From: Bradyrhizobium arachidis
GTDB lineage: Bacteria > Pseudomonadota > Alphaproteobacteria > Rhizobiales > Xanthobacteraceae
Assembly (NCBI RefSeq): GCF_024758505.1
Contig: NZ_CP077970.1
Coordinates: forward strand, 2,976,001-3,040,000
Direction of reading: 5' to 3'
Length of the DNA stretch: 64,000 nucleotides
Below, piece after piece: positions 36,000 through 45,084 of the stretch. Within the stretch, counting starts at the first letter, position 1, and each line of letters begins with the position of its first letter. The notes beneath the pieces were generated by a model. It saw only the letters and a list, made by a program, of their open reading frames with translations, had not been told where the DNA came from and made no database searches. Both the position numbers and the translations under genes were made by a program.

Positions 36000-38951
36000 T
36001 TGGAAGGGAAGGCCATCTCGCGGATGTTCGCCGCGCTGAGCGCCACGAACGAAGCCATCCTGCGCGCTCGGTCTGAGGACGAACTCCATCAGCGCGTATG
36101 CGATGCCGCGGTTCTCGGCGGCAAGTTGCTCGGCGCGGCGACGTTCGTCGCGAAGAGTGACGGCCTGTTGCATTGCGTCGCGCTCGCAGGCGCGGATTTC
36201 CTGGCTCATTTTCCCAAGGCGGTCGATCCTGCCCAGGCGCAGCAAGGACTTTGCGTCATTGCCTTCCGGACGGGCCGCACGATTGCGACCAACGACTACA
36301 TGAACGACCGCCGGATGCGGCTCTATCGCGACGCCGCTTTCCGGCTCGGAGTACGGTCGGCTGTCGCGATTCCCATCAGGCGGGCAGGCCAGGTCTGCGG
36401 CGCCCTGTGTTTCTTCCTCCGCCAGACCGGCGGGCTCTCTCGTCACGTCGTAGGCGTGCTGGAACGGATGGCCGAGAATGTTTCGTTCGGCCTGGACCGC
36501 TTTGGGCAGGTCGAGCAGAGCGAGCAACTCGCCAAGCAGAACAGGCGGCTGTTCTCCGCGATGAACAACATCGTCTCTCAGGGGGTGGCGCTGCTGGACG
36601 AGCGCGGGCGCCTGGTGATGTACAACGAGCGTTGCAGGCAGATCTTTGGTCTGCCACCCGAACTGACGACGCCGGGGACGTCGCTGCGTCGCATTGCCGA
36701 ATTCATCAAGGCGGAAGGCTCCACTCTTGACGAACCGGCCGGCTATCTCCAGGCCGCACGCGAGCAGATTGCCGTGAAGGGCCGCTACGAATGCGTCGTC
36801 CGGATGACTGACGGTCGCTCGATTCGCGTCCTCAGCGAGCAACTCAGGGATGGTGGCTACATCTCGCTTCACGAGGACATCACCGAAAGCCTGCGTCAAC
36901 AAGCGTCATTCAGGCTGTTGTTCGACAACAATCCCGTCCCCATGGGGGTGTTCGAATACGGCACGTGGAAGTTCATTGCGGTGAACGACGCGGCTGTCGA
37001 CCTATATGGTTACACAAGAGAGGAGTTTCTCGAACGGGCCGTCACGGACTTCGCTGTGGTTGCCGACCCCGATGCCTATCTCAAGATGCTCGAGGCACTG
37101 CCCTTGGCTGAACGGGATGGGGTGATCGTCAAGCATCGACGAGCGGACGGCCGGGTGCTCAACGTCAAGATCTTTTCCCACGCACTAACTTACGACGGCC
37201 GGCCTGCACGTCTTGCGGCCTCCATCGACGTTACGGACCAATTGCGTGCAGAACGAGAGATCCGACGTGCGAGAGGTTTTCTCGATGCCGTTATCGAAAA
37301 TATTCCGATGCCGGTCGTCGTCAAGGCACCAAAGCAGGCAGACGCCCAGGTAGGTGACTGGGCCTATACTCTGCTGAACGGTGCAGCCGAGAAACTCTTC
37401 GGCGTTACGCGGGAGAAGTGGATCGGCAGGACGCCGGCAGAGGTGCAGAGCGCAGCGAGCGTGAGCATCATAAGCAAGCTGGATCAAGAGGCCCTGACGT
37501 CTGGTGCTGCGGTTACGTCAGAAGTTTCGAGCGCCAAGCTGAGGGGATCGATGCGAACGGTGAAGTCCTATAGCACGGCTATCCGGGACGATCGCGGACG
37601 TGCCGAATACCTCGTGGCCGTGTTCGAGGACGTCACCGAGCAGCGGCGGGCTTCCGAGCGCATCGCCTACTTCGCCCATCACGACAGTCTGACCGGCCTG
37701 CCGAACCGTGTGGCCTTCGACGAATTCTTCCCGCGTGCCCTCGACGCCTCAAATGGCTGCGGGGGCGAGCTGGTCGTGATGTGTCTCGATCTGGACGGCT
37801 TCAAGGATATCAATGATCAATATGGTCATGCCGCCGGCGACGAAGTCCTCAGAGGGATAACCGGGCGCCTGCGTGCTGCCGCCGAGGAAGGCGCATTCCT
37901 GGCGCGCGTCGGCGGGGACGAGTTCGTTCTCCTCTGGCAGAACGTCGGAGGCGCGGGGAAGGCGGGTGAACTGGCGCAGCGGCTGATTGCAGCCTCCAAG
38001 ACCGAGTTTGACGTTGAAGGCATGAAACTTCGGGTCGGCCTCAGTATTGGAATTGCCGTCTCTCCGATGCACGGAGCGGACTGCAAGACGCTCCTCGCCA
38101 ACGCGGATATTGCCCTCTACCAGGCAAAGAATGAGCAGCGCGGGACCATCCGACACTTCAGTAAGGCGATGGACAGCCAGGTGCGAGAGGAACGGGCGCT
38201 GAGAGCGGACCTGCAGCGCGCGCTGGAGAAGGGCGAACTCCACCTGCATTATCAGCCTCAGGTCGACATGGACCGCGAGGTCATCGGATATGAAGCGTTG
38301 CTGCGCTGGCGTTCGGCCGCGCGCGGGGACGTTTCGCCCATGACCTTCGTCCCGCTGGCGGAAGAGACCGGGCTCATTGTTCCGATCGGCGAATGGGTAT
38401 TGCGAGAAGCATGTGGTGAGGCCGCCTCATGGTCTGGAAGAACCAAGGTGGCGGTCAACATTTCTCCACGGCAGATCAAGGGCGGCGATCTTCCGGGGCT
38501 GGTGCAGCGCGTCTTGGTGGACAGCGGCCTGCCCGCATCCCGCCTCGAACTCGAGATCACCGAAAGCGTGTTCATCGATGATTTCACGCGCGCATTGTCG
38601 ACCTTGATGAGGTTGAAGGCGCTTGGGGTCGACATTGCATTGGACGATTTCGGTACGGGATACTCCTCGCTGTCCTACCTTCACGCCTTCCCCTTCGACC
38701 GGATCAAGGTCGATCGCTCCTTCGTCGCGGATCTCGGAACCAATGAGCGGTCCGATGCGATCATGCGCGCCATCGTCACCATGGCCAAAAGCCTCGGGAT
38801 CCCGGTCCTGGCCGAGGGAGTGGAGACTGAGCAGCAGTGGTCATGGCTGTCCGAGCTGGGATGCGACGCGGTGCAGGGTTATCTGATCGGACGCCCGCAA
38901 CCTCCGCATGCCATTTCACGCGGCGTCACGCGAGTGCAGGCGCAGAACTGA
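36000..38951 (+). CDS. GAF-PAS-GGDEF-EAL cyclic-di-GMP enzyme
   Basis: 983 residues. A GAF domain (about 1-165) is followed by three PAS-like segments (about 180-290, 300-415, 425-545), a GGDEF domain (SLTGLPNR to GGDEF at about 638-642) and an EAL domain (YEALLRW near 764, then ELEITESVFIDD, DIALDDFGTGYSSLSYLHAF and AEGVETEQQW). Both catalytic motifs are intact, so it could make and break c-di-GMP. The start is TTG 36000 with a very strong GGAGGGAGGGGG upstream. Its position after the receptors suggests a link between chemotaxis and attachment or pilus control. Confidence 0.92.
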   Translation: MEGKAISRMFAALSATNEAILRARSEDELHQRVCDAAVLGGKLLGAATFVAKSDGLLHCVALAGADFLAHFPKAVDPAQAQQGLCVIAFRTGRTIATNDYMNDRRMRLYRDAAFRLGVRSAVAIPIRRAGQVCGALCFFLRQTGGLSRHVVGVLERMAENVSFGLDRFGQVEQSEQLAKQNRRLFSAMNNIVSQGVALLDERGRLVMYNERCRQIFGLPPELTTPGTSLRRIAEFIKAEGSTLDEPAGYLQAAREQIAVKGRYECVVRMTDGRSIRVLSEQLRDGGYISLHEDITESLRQQASFRLLFDNNPVPMGVFEYGTWKFIAVNDAAVDLYGYTREEFLERAVTDFAVVADPDAYLKMLEALPLAERDGVIVKHRRADGRVLNVKIFSHALTYDGRPARLAASIDVTDQLRAEREIRRARGFLDAVIENIPMPVVVKAPKQADAQVGDWAYTLLNGAAEKLFGVTREKWIGRTPAEVQSAASVSIISKLDQEALTSGAAVTSEVSSAKLRGSMRTVKSYSTAIRDDRGRAEYLVAVFEDVTEQRRASERIAYFAHHDSLTGLPNRVAFDEFFPRALDASNGCGGELVVMCLDLDGFKDINDQYGHAAGDEVLRGITGRLRAAAEEGAFLARVGGDEFVLLWQNVGGAGKAGELAQRLIAASKTEFDVEGMKLRVGLSIGIAVSPMHGADCKTLLANADIALYQAKNEQRGTIRHFSKAMDSQVREERALRADLQRALEKGELHLHYQPQVDMDREVIGYEALLRWRSAARGDVSPMTFVPLAEETGLIVPIGEWVLREACGEAASWSGRTKVAVNISPRQIKGGDLPGLVQRVLVDSGLPASRLELEITESVFIDDFTRALSTLMRLKALGVDIALDDFGTGYSSLSYLHAFPFDRIKVDRSFVADLGTNERSDAIMRAIVTMAKSLGIPVLAEGVETEQQWSWLSELGCDAVQGYLIGRPQPPHAISRGVTRVQAQN

Positions 38952-38956
38952 AGGGT

Positions 38957-38971
38957 CCGAGCAGTGCTCGG
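38957..38971. terminator. Palindrome after the GGDEF-EAL gene
   Basis: Perfect palindrome CCGAGCA-G-TGCTCGG six bases after the stop codon. It can form a short hairpin (CCGAG-CAGTG-CTCGG). No T-tract; it possibly ends the transcript with Rho help. The neighbouring gene is convergent. Confidence 0.35.
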
Positions 38972-39110
38972 AATGAGCGGCGGTGGGCGCTGCGGCTCCA
39001 CAGCGTGAGCTGAATCGGCGGGGCCGCCGACAATTCAGAGAGCGCTCCGCGCAGCGGCAATGACTTCTGTTGTCTCAACGCTTCTCGCCGATCGCCCGGT
39101 CTCGTTCGAA

Positions 39111-40142
39111 TCAGCGACTTGCGGTCAGTTGCTGGCGATATCGCTCGGCATCCCAACTCACCAGCGCGTGCTCATTTTCATGGGTGAGATAGCGGACCTG
39201 CGCTGTGCGAGGCAGACGGCAGGTCACCAGGGTAAGACAGCTCAGCATCGCCTCGGCGCCGTCGCTTGCATCCTTGCGAACGACGCAACCGAGGCCTGGA
39301 ATGAGCAGCGCGGCCGGATGCGGCAGCCCATCCGCCCGCACTTGCGATGCCGGGGCGCGAAGATCCTCGCCTTGTTCCAGGACGGGTAAGCCCGGACCGA
39401 GGAAGACCACATGGTCCGGATAGAGCGAGCCGCTGATCGCAATTGCGCGGCTGTAAGGGTCGATAGCGACGCTGTGGCATTGCGGGTCCTTTGGCAGGCG
39501 ATACGCCGTGCCCGCGCAGATCGAGCGGAGCGCCTCCTCGTCGGCGGGGATGGCACTGCGCGGCGTGAGCGCCAAGCGCCTCTCGACCTCGTCCACCAGC
39601 GCCTCTGCCGCGGCGCAGGTCGCGGCGCCGACCACCAGCCCGTGATTGCCGAGGACCAGCACATCTACCTTGTCCTTCGCCAGTGTGTCGTTCACGACCT
39701 TGGCCAGCGGCAGCCCCGGATGGTGATAGTCGATCCAGCGCCAGGCTAATCCCTCCAGTCGCTTCGCAAATTCCTCCCGCGCATCGGTCCGCACCGCCCA
39801 TGCTATCGTGTTGACCGAATGCACGTGCAGCACGACCATGTGCGGCATCAGCGCGTGCAGCGAGGTCTCGATCGAGGCGCGCAAGGCCGTGCCGGCGTTG
39901 GGGGCGAGGGGTACCCGTTCGTCGCCTTGCGCGAGCGCCGCGCGTGCCGCGCCGAGCGGTACCGGCACGAAGATGTCCTTGTGCTCGGCATCCGCAAGCC
40001 AGGTGCCGGAGGCCTTTACCCACAGCAGGTCATCCTGCTTGATAGAGGAGTTGCCACCCGCGCCCTGGACCAGAAGGATGTTGCGGCCGACGCGCGCCGA
40101 CATGCGGCGAAGCTCGTGGAGCAGGGCAGGTTGCTGTTGCAT
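39111..40142 (-). CDS. Class II aldolase/adducin family protein (copy 1)
   Basis: About 343 residues from ATG 40142 (GAGAGG about 6 bases upstream). It has class II aldolase features: GAGGNSSIKQDDLLWVKASG, the zinc-ligand pair HVHSVN and LGNHGLVVGA. The C-terminal extension of about 120 residues is longer than in fuculose-phosphate aldolases, and resembles the N-terminal half of rhamnulose-phosphate aldolase/dehydrogenase fusions without the dehydrogenase. It is part of a leftward unit of kinase, HAD phosphatase and aldolase, so it probably cleaves a ketose phosphate. Confidence 0.82.
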   Translation of the reverse strand: MQQQPALLHELRRMSARVGRNILLVQGAGGNSSIKQDDLLWVKASGTWLADAEHKDIFVPVPLGAARAALAQGDERVPLAPNAGTALRASIETSLHALMPHMVVLHVHSVNTIAWAVRTDAREEFAKRLEGLAWRWIDYHHPGLPLAKVVNDTLAKDKVDVLVLGNHGLVVGAATCAAAEALVDEVERRLALTPRSAIPADEEALRSICAGTAYRLPKDPQCHSVAIDPYSRAIAISGSLYPDHVVFLGPGLPVLEQGEDLRAPASQVRADGLPHPAALLIPGLGCVVRKDASDGAEAMLSCLTLVTCRLPRTAQVRYLTHENEHALVSWDAERYRQQLTASR

Positions 40143-40152
40143 CGCGCGCCTC

Positions 40153-41016
40153 TCACCAGGCCAGATGGTCCATCGTCCAGTGCGGCATCGGTACATCCGC
40201 GCCGGGCGACTTTCGTACCGATTCACCCGGGCCGGTCCGTGTCTGATCCCGGTGCACGCCGGACCTGAGCAAAAGTGTCAGCATGCCCGAGCGGCGGGCG
40301 CCGGCAATGTCATGGTCGAGGCTGTCGCCGATCATCAGCACGCGCGCCGGGTCCGGCTGTCCCAGCCGTTCGAGTGCCGCTGCAAAGATCGGCGCGTGCG
40401 GCTTGCCGACATAGGCCACACGACCGCCCAGCGTCTCGTAGAAGCGGGCCAACGCACCGGGCGCAGGGATCAATCCGGAGGCGCCGAACATCGCGAGGTC
40501 GGGATTTGCGCACAGCATCGGCAGTCCGCGCGCCGAGGCGTCCGTCAGGCGGGCGCGCCAGTGGTCTGGCTCTGCGACCGCATCGTCGAGACCCGCGAGG
40601 AGGATGAAGTCGGCCGTCCCGACATCGGTCACGACAGCGAGGTCGAGCCCGTCGACGATCGCATGGTCGCCGCCGCGTGCGATCAGCAGGCAGGTGTGGC
40701 CGAGCGCGGCAAACGGCTTCTGCGCGCGCGCTTTCAGGCCACGCCAGGTGACCTCACCCGAGGTCAGGATGCCGTCATAGGCCTGCGGCGGAAGGCCGAG
40801 CGCGGTAAGCCGCGCCGCATTGCTGCTGGCGCGCTTGCCGGAGTTCGACAGCACAATGACGCGCTTGCCGGCCTGGCGCAGCCGCGCGACGCAGTCGCGC
40901 GCCAGCGGAAAGATCGCCTGTCCCTCGTGCAGCGTGCCCCATTGATCGAGCAGCACATGATCGAAGCCGCCGGCGATCGCGCCGAGACCTTCGATGTCGA
41001 TTGTCTCGACCGTCAT
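40153..41016 (-). CDS. HAD-superfamily (subclass IIA) phosphatase
   Basis: 287 residues from ATG 41016, which overlaps the kinase stop codon (ATGA). Nucleophile Asp24 is in FDHVLLDQWGTLHEG; the usual DxD is DQW, as in one known group of IIA hydrolases. Further motifs are VIVLSNSGKR, GKPHAPIF and VLMIGDSLDHDIAGA. It probably dephosphorylates a sugar or polyol phosphate, or clears a side product of the kinase. Confidence 0.85.
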   Translation of the reverse strand: MTVETIDIEGLGAIAGGFDHVLLDQWGTLHEGQAIFPLARDCVARLRQAGKRVIVLSNSGKRASSNAARLTALGLPPQAYDGILTSGEVTWRGLKARAQKPFAALGHTCLLIARGGDHAIVDGLDLAVVTDVGTADFILLAGLDDAVAEPDHWRARLTDASARGLPMLCANPDLAMFGASGLIPAPGALARFYETLGGRVAYVGKPHAPIFAAALERLGQPDPARVLMIGDSLDHDIAGARRSGMLTLLLRSGVHRDQTRTGPGESVRKSPGADVPMPHWTMDHLAW

Positions 41017-42293
41017 GGCGGACCGCCTCGCAAGGCCAATAGCGCCGCGCCGTAGCTTGCCTCCGTCTCTTCGGCGACGGTCACGGAAACGCCGAGCGCA
41101 CGCCGCCTGATCTCGGTCCAGGCCGCGTTCTTCGCGCCGCCACCGATACTGACGACGCGCCGCAACTTGGGCGCCCCGAGCTGGGCGAGGCGCTGATAGG
41201 CGAGCGCTTCGACCCCCGCGATGCCTTCGAGGAGGCCCTGGAAGAAGCGATGGTCCTCCGCCGGACGTGGCGTGATCCTCGCCGGCAATGCCGGATCGGC
41301 AATCGGAAAGCGCTCGCCGGGCTTGGGCAGGGGATAGTAATCGAGCCCGGTCGGTGTCTGCGGCTTGAGTTGCGGCGTCAGCCGTTCCATCTCGGCGGCC
41401 GTGAAATGGGCGAGCAGGGCTCCGCCGCCGGAATTGGAAGCGCCGCCCGCGAGCCAACGCTCGCCGAGCCGGTGCGAATAGACGCCCTGGTCGGCGGCGA
41501 AGATCGGCGCTGTCGCGAGCAGCTTCACGACCAGCGTGGTCCCGAGCGAGGTGACGGCATCGCCGGGCGTATCGGCGCGCGTCGCGATGAAGGCGGCGAC
41601 ACCGTCGGTGGTGCCGGCCGCGATGCGCGCTGCCGGCGACAGGCCGAGCGTGGATGCGATCTCGGGAGCGATATCCGCAAAGGGTGTTCCCGGCACCAGC
41701 ACCGTCGGCAGCAGCTCGCGGGACACGCCGAGCTCGTCGAGCCAGGCCGGCCAGGTGCGTGTCACCGGGTCGTAGCCGAGCTTCAAGACGTTGTTCTCGT
41801 CGCTGATGCCGTGATGTCCGGCCAGCCGGCCGGCGATCCAGTCGGCCTGATGCACGGCAAAGCGCGCTTGGCTGGCCTCGCCGCGACCGGACAGATACAG
41901 CAGCTTCGCCAACGCGCTGCTCGCACCGTGCGCGCCGCTGTCCGCCGGCGCCACCGCCGCAATGCGGGCAGCCTCGGTCGCCGCGCGCGCGTCATTGTAC
42001 ATCAGCCCCGGCGTGCAGGGCCGGCCCGCGGCATCAATCATCAGCAGGGTGCCGGACGTGCCGTCGACGCAGACGCGCTCGACCGCCTCCAGATCGAGGC
42101 CGTGGCCGAGCTTGCGGACCGCATCCGCCGTCGCATCCCACCAGAGTTCCGGATCCTGATCGATGGCGTTGCCGTCTTGCCGGGGCGGGGGAAGGGGCGC
42201 CGATTCCATTCCGAGCATGCTGCCGCGCGCATCGACGGCGCAGGCGCGAACGCCGCCGGTTCCAACGTCGATACCGAGGAACACGCCTGCCAA
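41013..42293 (-). CDS. FGGY-family carbohydrate kinase (ribulokinase/xylulokinase type)
   Basis: About 426 residues. The N-terminal phosphate loop is GVFLGIDVGTGGVRACAVDA, with ATPase motifs GTTDGVAAFIATRA, SLGTTLVVK and SIGGGAKNAAWTEIRRRALG, and substrate motif CVDGTSGTLLMID. TTG 42293 is chosen because GGAGG lies five bases upstream and homology starts there. It is shorter than most xylulokinases, like the D-ribulokinase group. It phosphorylates a pentulose or polyol. It is divergent from the SorC regulator at 42456. Confidence 0.85.
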   Translation of the reverse strand: MAGVFLGIDVGTGGVRACAVDARGSMLGMESAPLPPPRQDGNAIDQDPELWWDATADAVRKLGHGLDLEAVERVCVDGTSGTLLMIDAAGRPCTPGLMYNDARAATEAARIAAVAPADSGAHGASSALAKLLYLSGRGEASQARFAVHQADWIAGRLAGHHGISDENNVLKLGYDPVTRTWPAWLDELGVSRELLPTVLVPGTPFADIAPEIASTLGLSPAARIAAGTTDGVAAFIATRADTPGDAVTSLGTTLVVKLLATAPIFAADQGVYSHRLGERWLAGGASNSGGGALLAHFTAAEMERLTPQLKPQTPTGLDYYPLPKPGERFPIADPALPARITPRPAEDHRFFQGLLEGIAGVEALAYQRLAQLGAPKLRRVVSIGGGAKNAAWTEIRRRALGVSVTVAEETEASYGAALLALRGGPP

Positions 42294-42407
42294 TTCGACC
42301 TCCACAGCGTCATGGCGACTGCACTGACCTAACAGGACCAGAGGAACACAGTCGCCGCTCGATTGCAGCGCAGCACGTTTGGGGGATTGACGTTCCAACC
42401 CGCCTCT

Positions 42408-42441
42408 GCAATTTTTTGCAAGACGTGAAGAAAATTGCAAG
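42408..42441. promoter_or_regulatory. Candidate operator of SorC regulator 1
   Basis: In the divergent control region between the kinase and SorC genes, GCAATTTT (42408-42415) and AAAATTGC (42431-42438) form a perfect inverted repeat. TTGCAAG occurs as a direct repeat (42416-42422, 42435-42441). The site could control both directions. Confidence 0.5.
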
Positions 42442-42455
42442 CGGGCTTTTCCGAC

Positions 42456-43487
42456 GTGGCGACATCCTCCGACAGGCTGCCGATGGTTGATGGTGAGGCC
42501 TCGCTCGCAACGCGGGCGGCGTGGCTTTATTTCGCCGCCGGGCTGACCCAGTCCGAGGTCGCCGACCGCCTCAACATCCAGAGCACCAAGGCGCATCGGC
42601 TGATCGCGCGCGCGAGCCGCGAGGGCATGATCCGCGTCTTCGTCGAAGGGCCGGTGGCCGAATGCGTCGCGCTGGAGAACACGTTGATCCAGCGCTACGG
42701 CCTCGCTTTCTGCCGCGTCGCACCCGATCTCGGCGAGGGCGACCTGCCGCTAAAGGCCCTCGCGCTCGAGGGCGCGAGCTTCCTGCGGCAGATCCTTGAA
42801 CGCGGCGAGCACAAGATCATCGGCGTCGGTCACGGCCGCACGCTCGCGGCCGTGGTCGAGCAGTTGCCGCAGACGCCGGCGCGCGAGGCGCAATTCGTCT
42901 CGCTGCTCGGCGGACTGACGCGGAAATTCGCCGCCAATCCGTTCGACGTCATTCATCGGCTGGCGGAGCGTACCGGCGCCGAGGCTTATCTCCTGCCGGT
43001 GCCGGTGTTTGCCAACTCGGTCGCCGACCGCGCCGTGCTGATGCAGCAATACGGCATCGCGGACGTGTTTGCGCTCGCGCGCAAGGCCTCGCTCCTGTTC
43101 GTCGGCATCGGGCAGATCCATGCCGAGGGGTTTTTGGTCTCGAGCGGCATGATCAGGCCGGACGAGGTCGTGGAATTGAAGCGTGCCGGCGCCTGCGCCG
43201 ACCTGCTCGGACATTTTTTCAATGCCGACGGTGAACTGCTCGACATCGACCTGTCTGCGCGCGCCACCTCAATGGAGGCGGCAGACCTCAGAAAACATCG
43301 CATCGTCGCCATCGGCGGCGGGCTGGCCAAGGTGACGGCGCTGCGCGCAGTGCTGCGCAGCCGTCTCCTGCACGGCCTCATCATCGACGAGGCGACCGCT
43401 CAGGCCCTCGCAACGGACAAGCCGGAGGCAACATCCGGCAAAGACAAGAATACCAAGACCAAGAACACGGGTCGGAAGGGAAAGTAA
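42456..43487 (+). CDS. SorC/DeoR-family regulator 1 of the polyol operons
   Basis: About 343 residues. The N-terminal helix-turn-helix is AGLTQSEVADRLNIQSTKAH; the C-terminal sugar-binding domain has IGVGHGRTLAAVVEQLP and LLGGLTRKFAANPFDVIHRL. The frame opens at TTG 42435, but that codon lies in the likely operator, so I use GTG 42456; ATG 42483 is also possible, and none has a strong ribosome site. SorC proteins bind phosphorylated sugars or polyols; EryD of the erythritol locus is a relative. Lys-rich tail (KDKNTKTKNTGRKGK). It precedes the transporter operon by 23 bp. Confidence 0.87.
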   Translation: MATSSDRLPMVDGEASLATRAAWLYFAAGLTQSEVADRLNIQSTKAHRLIARASREGMIRVFVEGPVAECVALENTLIQRYGLAFCRVAPDLGEGDLPLKALALEGASFLRQILERGEHKIIGVGHGRTLAAVVEQLPQTPAREAQFVSLLGGLTRKFAANPFDVIHRLAERTGAEAYLLPVPVFANSVADRAVLMQQYGIADVFALARKASLLFVGIGQIHAEGFLVSSGMIRPDEVVELKRAGACADLLGHFFNADGELLDIDLSARATSMEAADLRKHRIVAIGGGLAKVTALRAVLRSRLLHGLIIDEATAQALATDKPEATSGKDKNTKTKNTGRKGK

Positions 43488-43510
43488 ACGCGCATAACGG
43501 GAGGTAACTC

Positions 43511-44950
43511 ATGTACGATCGCGAGAAGAATCTGTTCGACTCCTACGCCGCCAAACGCATCAGTCGGCGTGATCTACTGGACGGCGCCGCCAAGCTCGGC
43601 ATCGCCGGCGTCGCCGCCAACTCCGCCTATGTCTCCGCGATGTCGCGGGCCATGGCGGCGGACTTCAACTGGAAGGCCTATAGCGGCAAGACCGTCAAGC
43701 TGCTCTTGAACAAGCATCCTTACGTCGATGCGATGATCGGCGATATCGAGGCCTTCAAGACGCTCACCGGGATGAACGTCGCCTACGATATCTTCCCCGA
43801 GGACGTCTATTTCGACAAGGTCACGGCGGCGCTGTCCTCGAAATCGGACCAGTACGACGCCTTCATGACCGGCGCCTACATGACTTGGACCTATGGTCCG
43901 GCCGGCTGGATCGAGGATCTCAACACCTACATCAAGGATCCCGCCAAGACCAATCCGGCCTTTGCCTGGGACGACGTGCTGCCCGGCCTTCGTTCCTCGA
44001 CGGCGTGGGACGGCGTTGCCGGCTCCGAGCTCGGCTCGGGCAAAGCCAAGCAATGGTGCATCCCGTGGGGCTATGAGCTCAACAACATCGCCTACAATCG
44101 CAACATCTTCGACAAGGTCGGCGTCAAGCCGCCGAAGAATCTCGACGAGATGCTCGATGTTGCCGCGAAGATCACCAAGGACGCCGGCGGGCCTTACGGC
44201 GTCGGCGTTCGCGGCTCGCGCTCCTGGGCCACGATCCATCCAGGCTTCCTCTCGGCCTACGCGAATTTCGGCCAGAAGGATTTTGTGATGGAAGGCGGCA
44301 AGCTGAAGGCCGCCATGAACACCAAGGCCTCGAAGGACTTCCACGAGAAATGGGTCAAGATGATCCAGACCTCGGGCCCGAAGAACTGGTCGACCTACAC
44401 CTGGTACCAGGTCGGCACGGACCTTGGCGCCGGCGCCTCCGGCATGATCTTCGACGCCGATATTCTCGGCTACTTCATGAACGGCGGCGAGAACAAGGAG
44501 AGGGGAAACCTCGGCTACGCGCCGTTTGCGGCGAATCCGGCCGCCAAGGCGCCGACGCCGAACGTCTGGATCTGGTCGCTCGCAATGTCGAGCTTCTCCA
44601 AGCAGAAGGATGCGGCCTGGCTATTCATGCAATGGGCGGCGTCGACCGAGCACGATTTGTTCGGGGCCCGCAAGATGGACTTCGTCAATCCGGTCCGCGC
44701 CTCGGTGTGGAAGGACTCAGAGTTCCGCGACCGCATCGCAAAGTCCTATCCTGGTTATCTCGAGCAGCACGATGTCTCGGCTCCCGGCGCAAAAATCTAC
44801 TTCACGGCCCAGCCCTTGTTCTTCGACCTGACCACGGAATGGGCCGCCTCCCTGCAGAAGATGGTAGCCAAGGAGGTCAGCGTCGACGAGGGGCTCGACA
44901 AGCTCGCCGACAGCATCAACCGTCAGCTCAAGCAGGCAGGCCTTGGGTGA
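43511..44950 (+). CDS. ABC transporter substrate-binding protein (Tat-exported)
   Basis: 479-residue periplasmic solute-binding protein. The Tat signal RISRRDLLDGAAKLGIAGV is followed by a cleavage-like AMA-ADF. The mature part has the sugar-binding fold (KLLLNKHPYVDAMIGDIEAF, WCIPWGYELNNIAYNRNIFD). Strong GGGAGG ribosome site. It is the first gene of an operon of two permeases, two ATPases, kinase, dehydrogenases and aldolase. The ligand is probably a polyol or sugar; the set-up resembles the rhizobial glycerol importer GlpSTPQV. A hairpin separates it from the permeases. Confidence 0.88.
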   Translation: MYDREKNLFDSYAAKRISRRDLLDGAAKLGIAGVAANSAYVSAMSRAMAADFNWKAYSGKTVKLLLNKHPYVDAMIGDIEAFKTLTGMNVAYDIFPEDVYFDKVTAALSSKSDQYDAFMTGAYMTWTYGPAGWIEDLNTYIKDPAKTNPAFAWDDVLPGLRSSTAWDGVAGSELGSGKAKQWCIPWGYELNNIAYNRNIFDKVGVKPPKNLDEMLDVAAKITKDAGGPYGVGVRGSRSWATIHPGFLSAYANFGQKDFVMEGGKLKAAMNTKASKDFHEKWVKMIQTSGPKNWSTYTWYQVGTDLGAGASGMIFDADILGYFMNGGENKERGNLGYAPFAANPAAKAPTPNVWIWSLAMSSFSKQKDAAWLFMQWAASTEHDLFGARKMDFVNPVRASVWKDSEFRDRIAKSYPGYLEQHDVSAPGAKIYFTAQPLFFDLTTEWAASLQKMVAKEVSVDEGLDKLADSINRQLKQAGLG

Positions 44951-44983
44951 TAGGTCTTGGGTGATTTGTGGTTGAACTGCCTT

Positions 44984-45011
44984 GCGTGGCGCCGATTCCT
45001 CCGCGCCACGC
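44984..45011 (+). other. Hairpin between binding-protein and permease genes
   Basis: Perfect 9-bp inverted repeat GCGTGGCGC (44984-44992) / GCGCCACGC (45003-45011) with a 10-base loop, 31 bases after the stop codon. A second, weaker pair (CCGCCGG / CCGGCGG) follows. It probably protects the binding-protein message so that it is made in excess over the permeases. Confidence 0.55.
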
Positions 45012-45084
45012 CAACCCGCCGGTTCGGAACGCCTACCCGATCCGGGCCGGCGGTGTTGAAGCCAACGCGTGATCCCGTATCATC

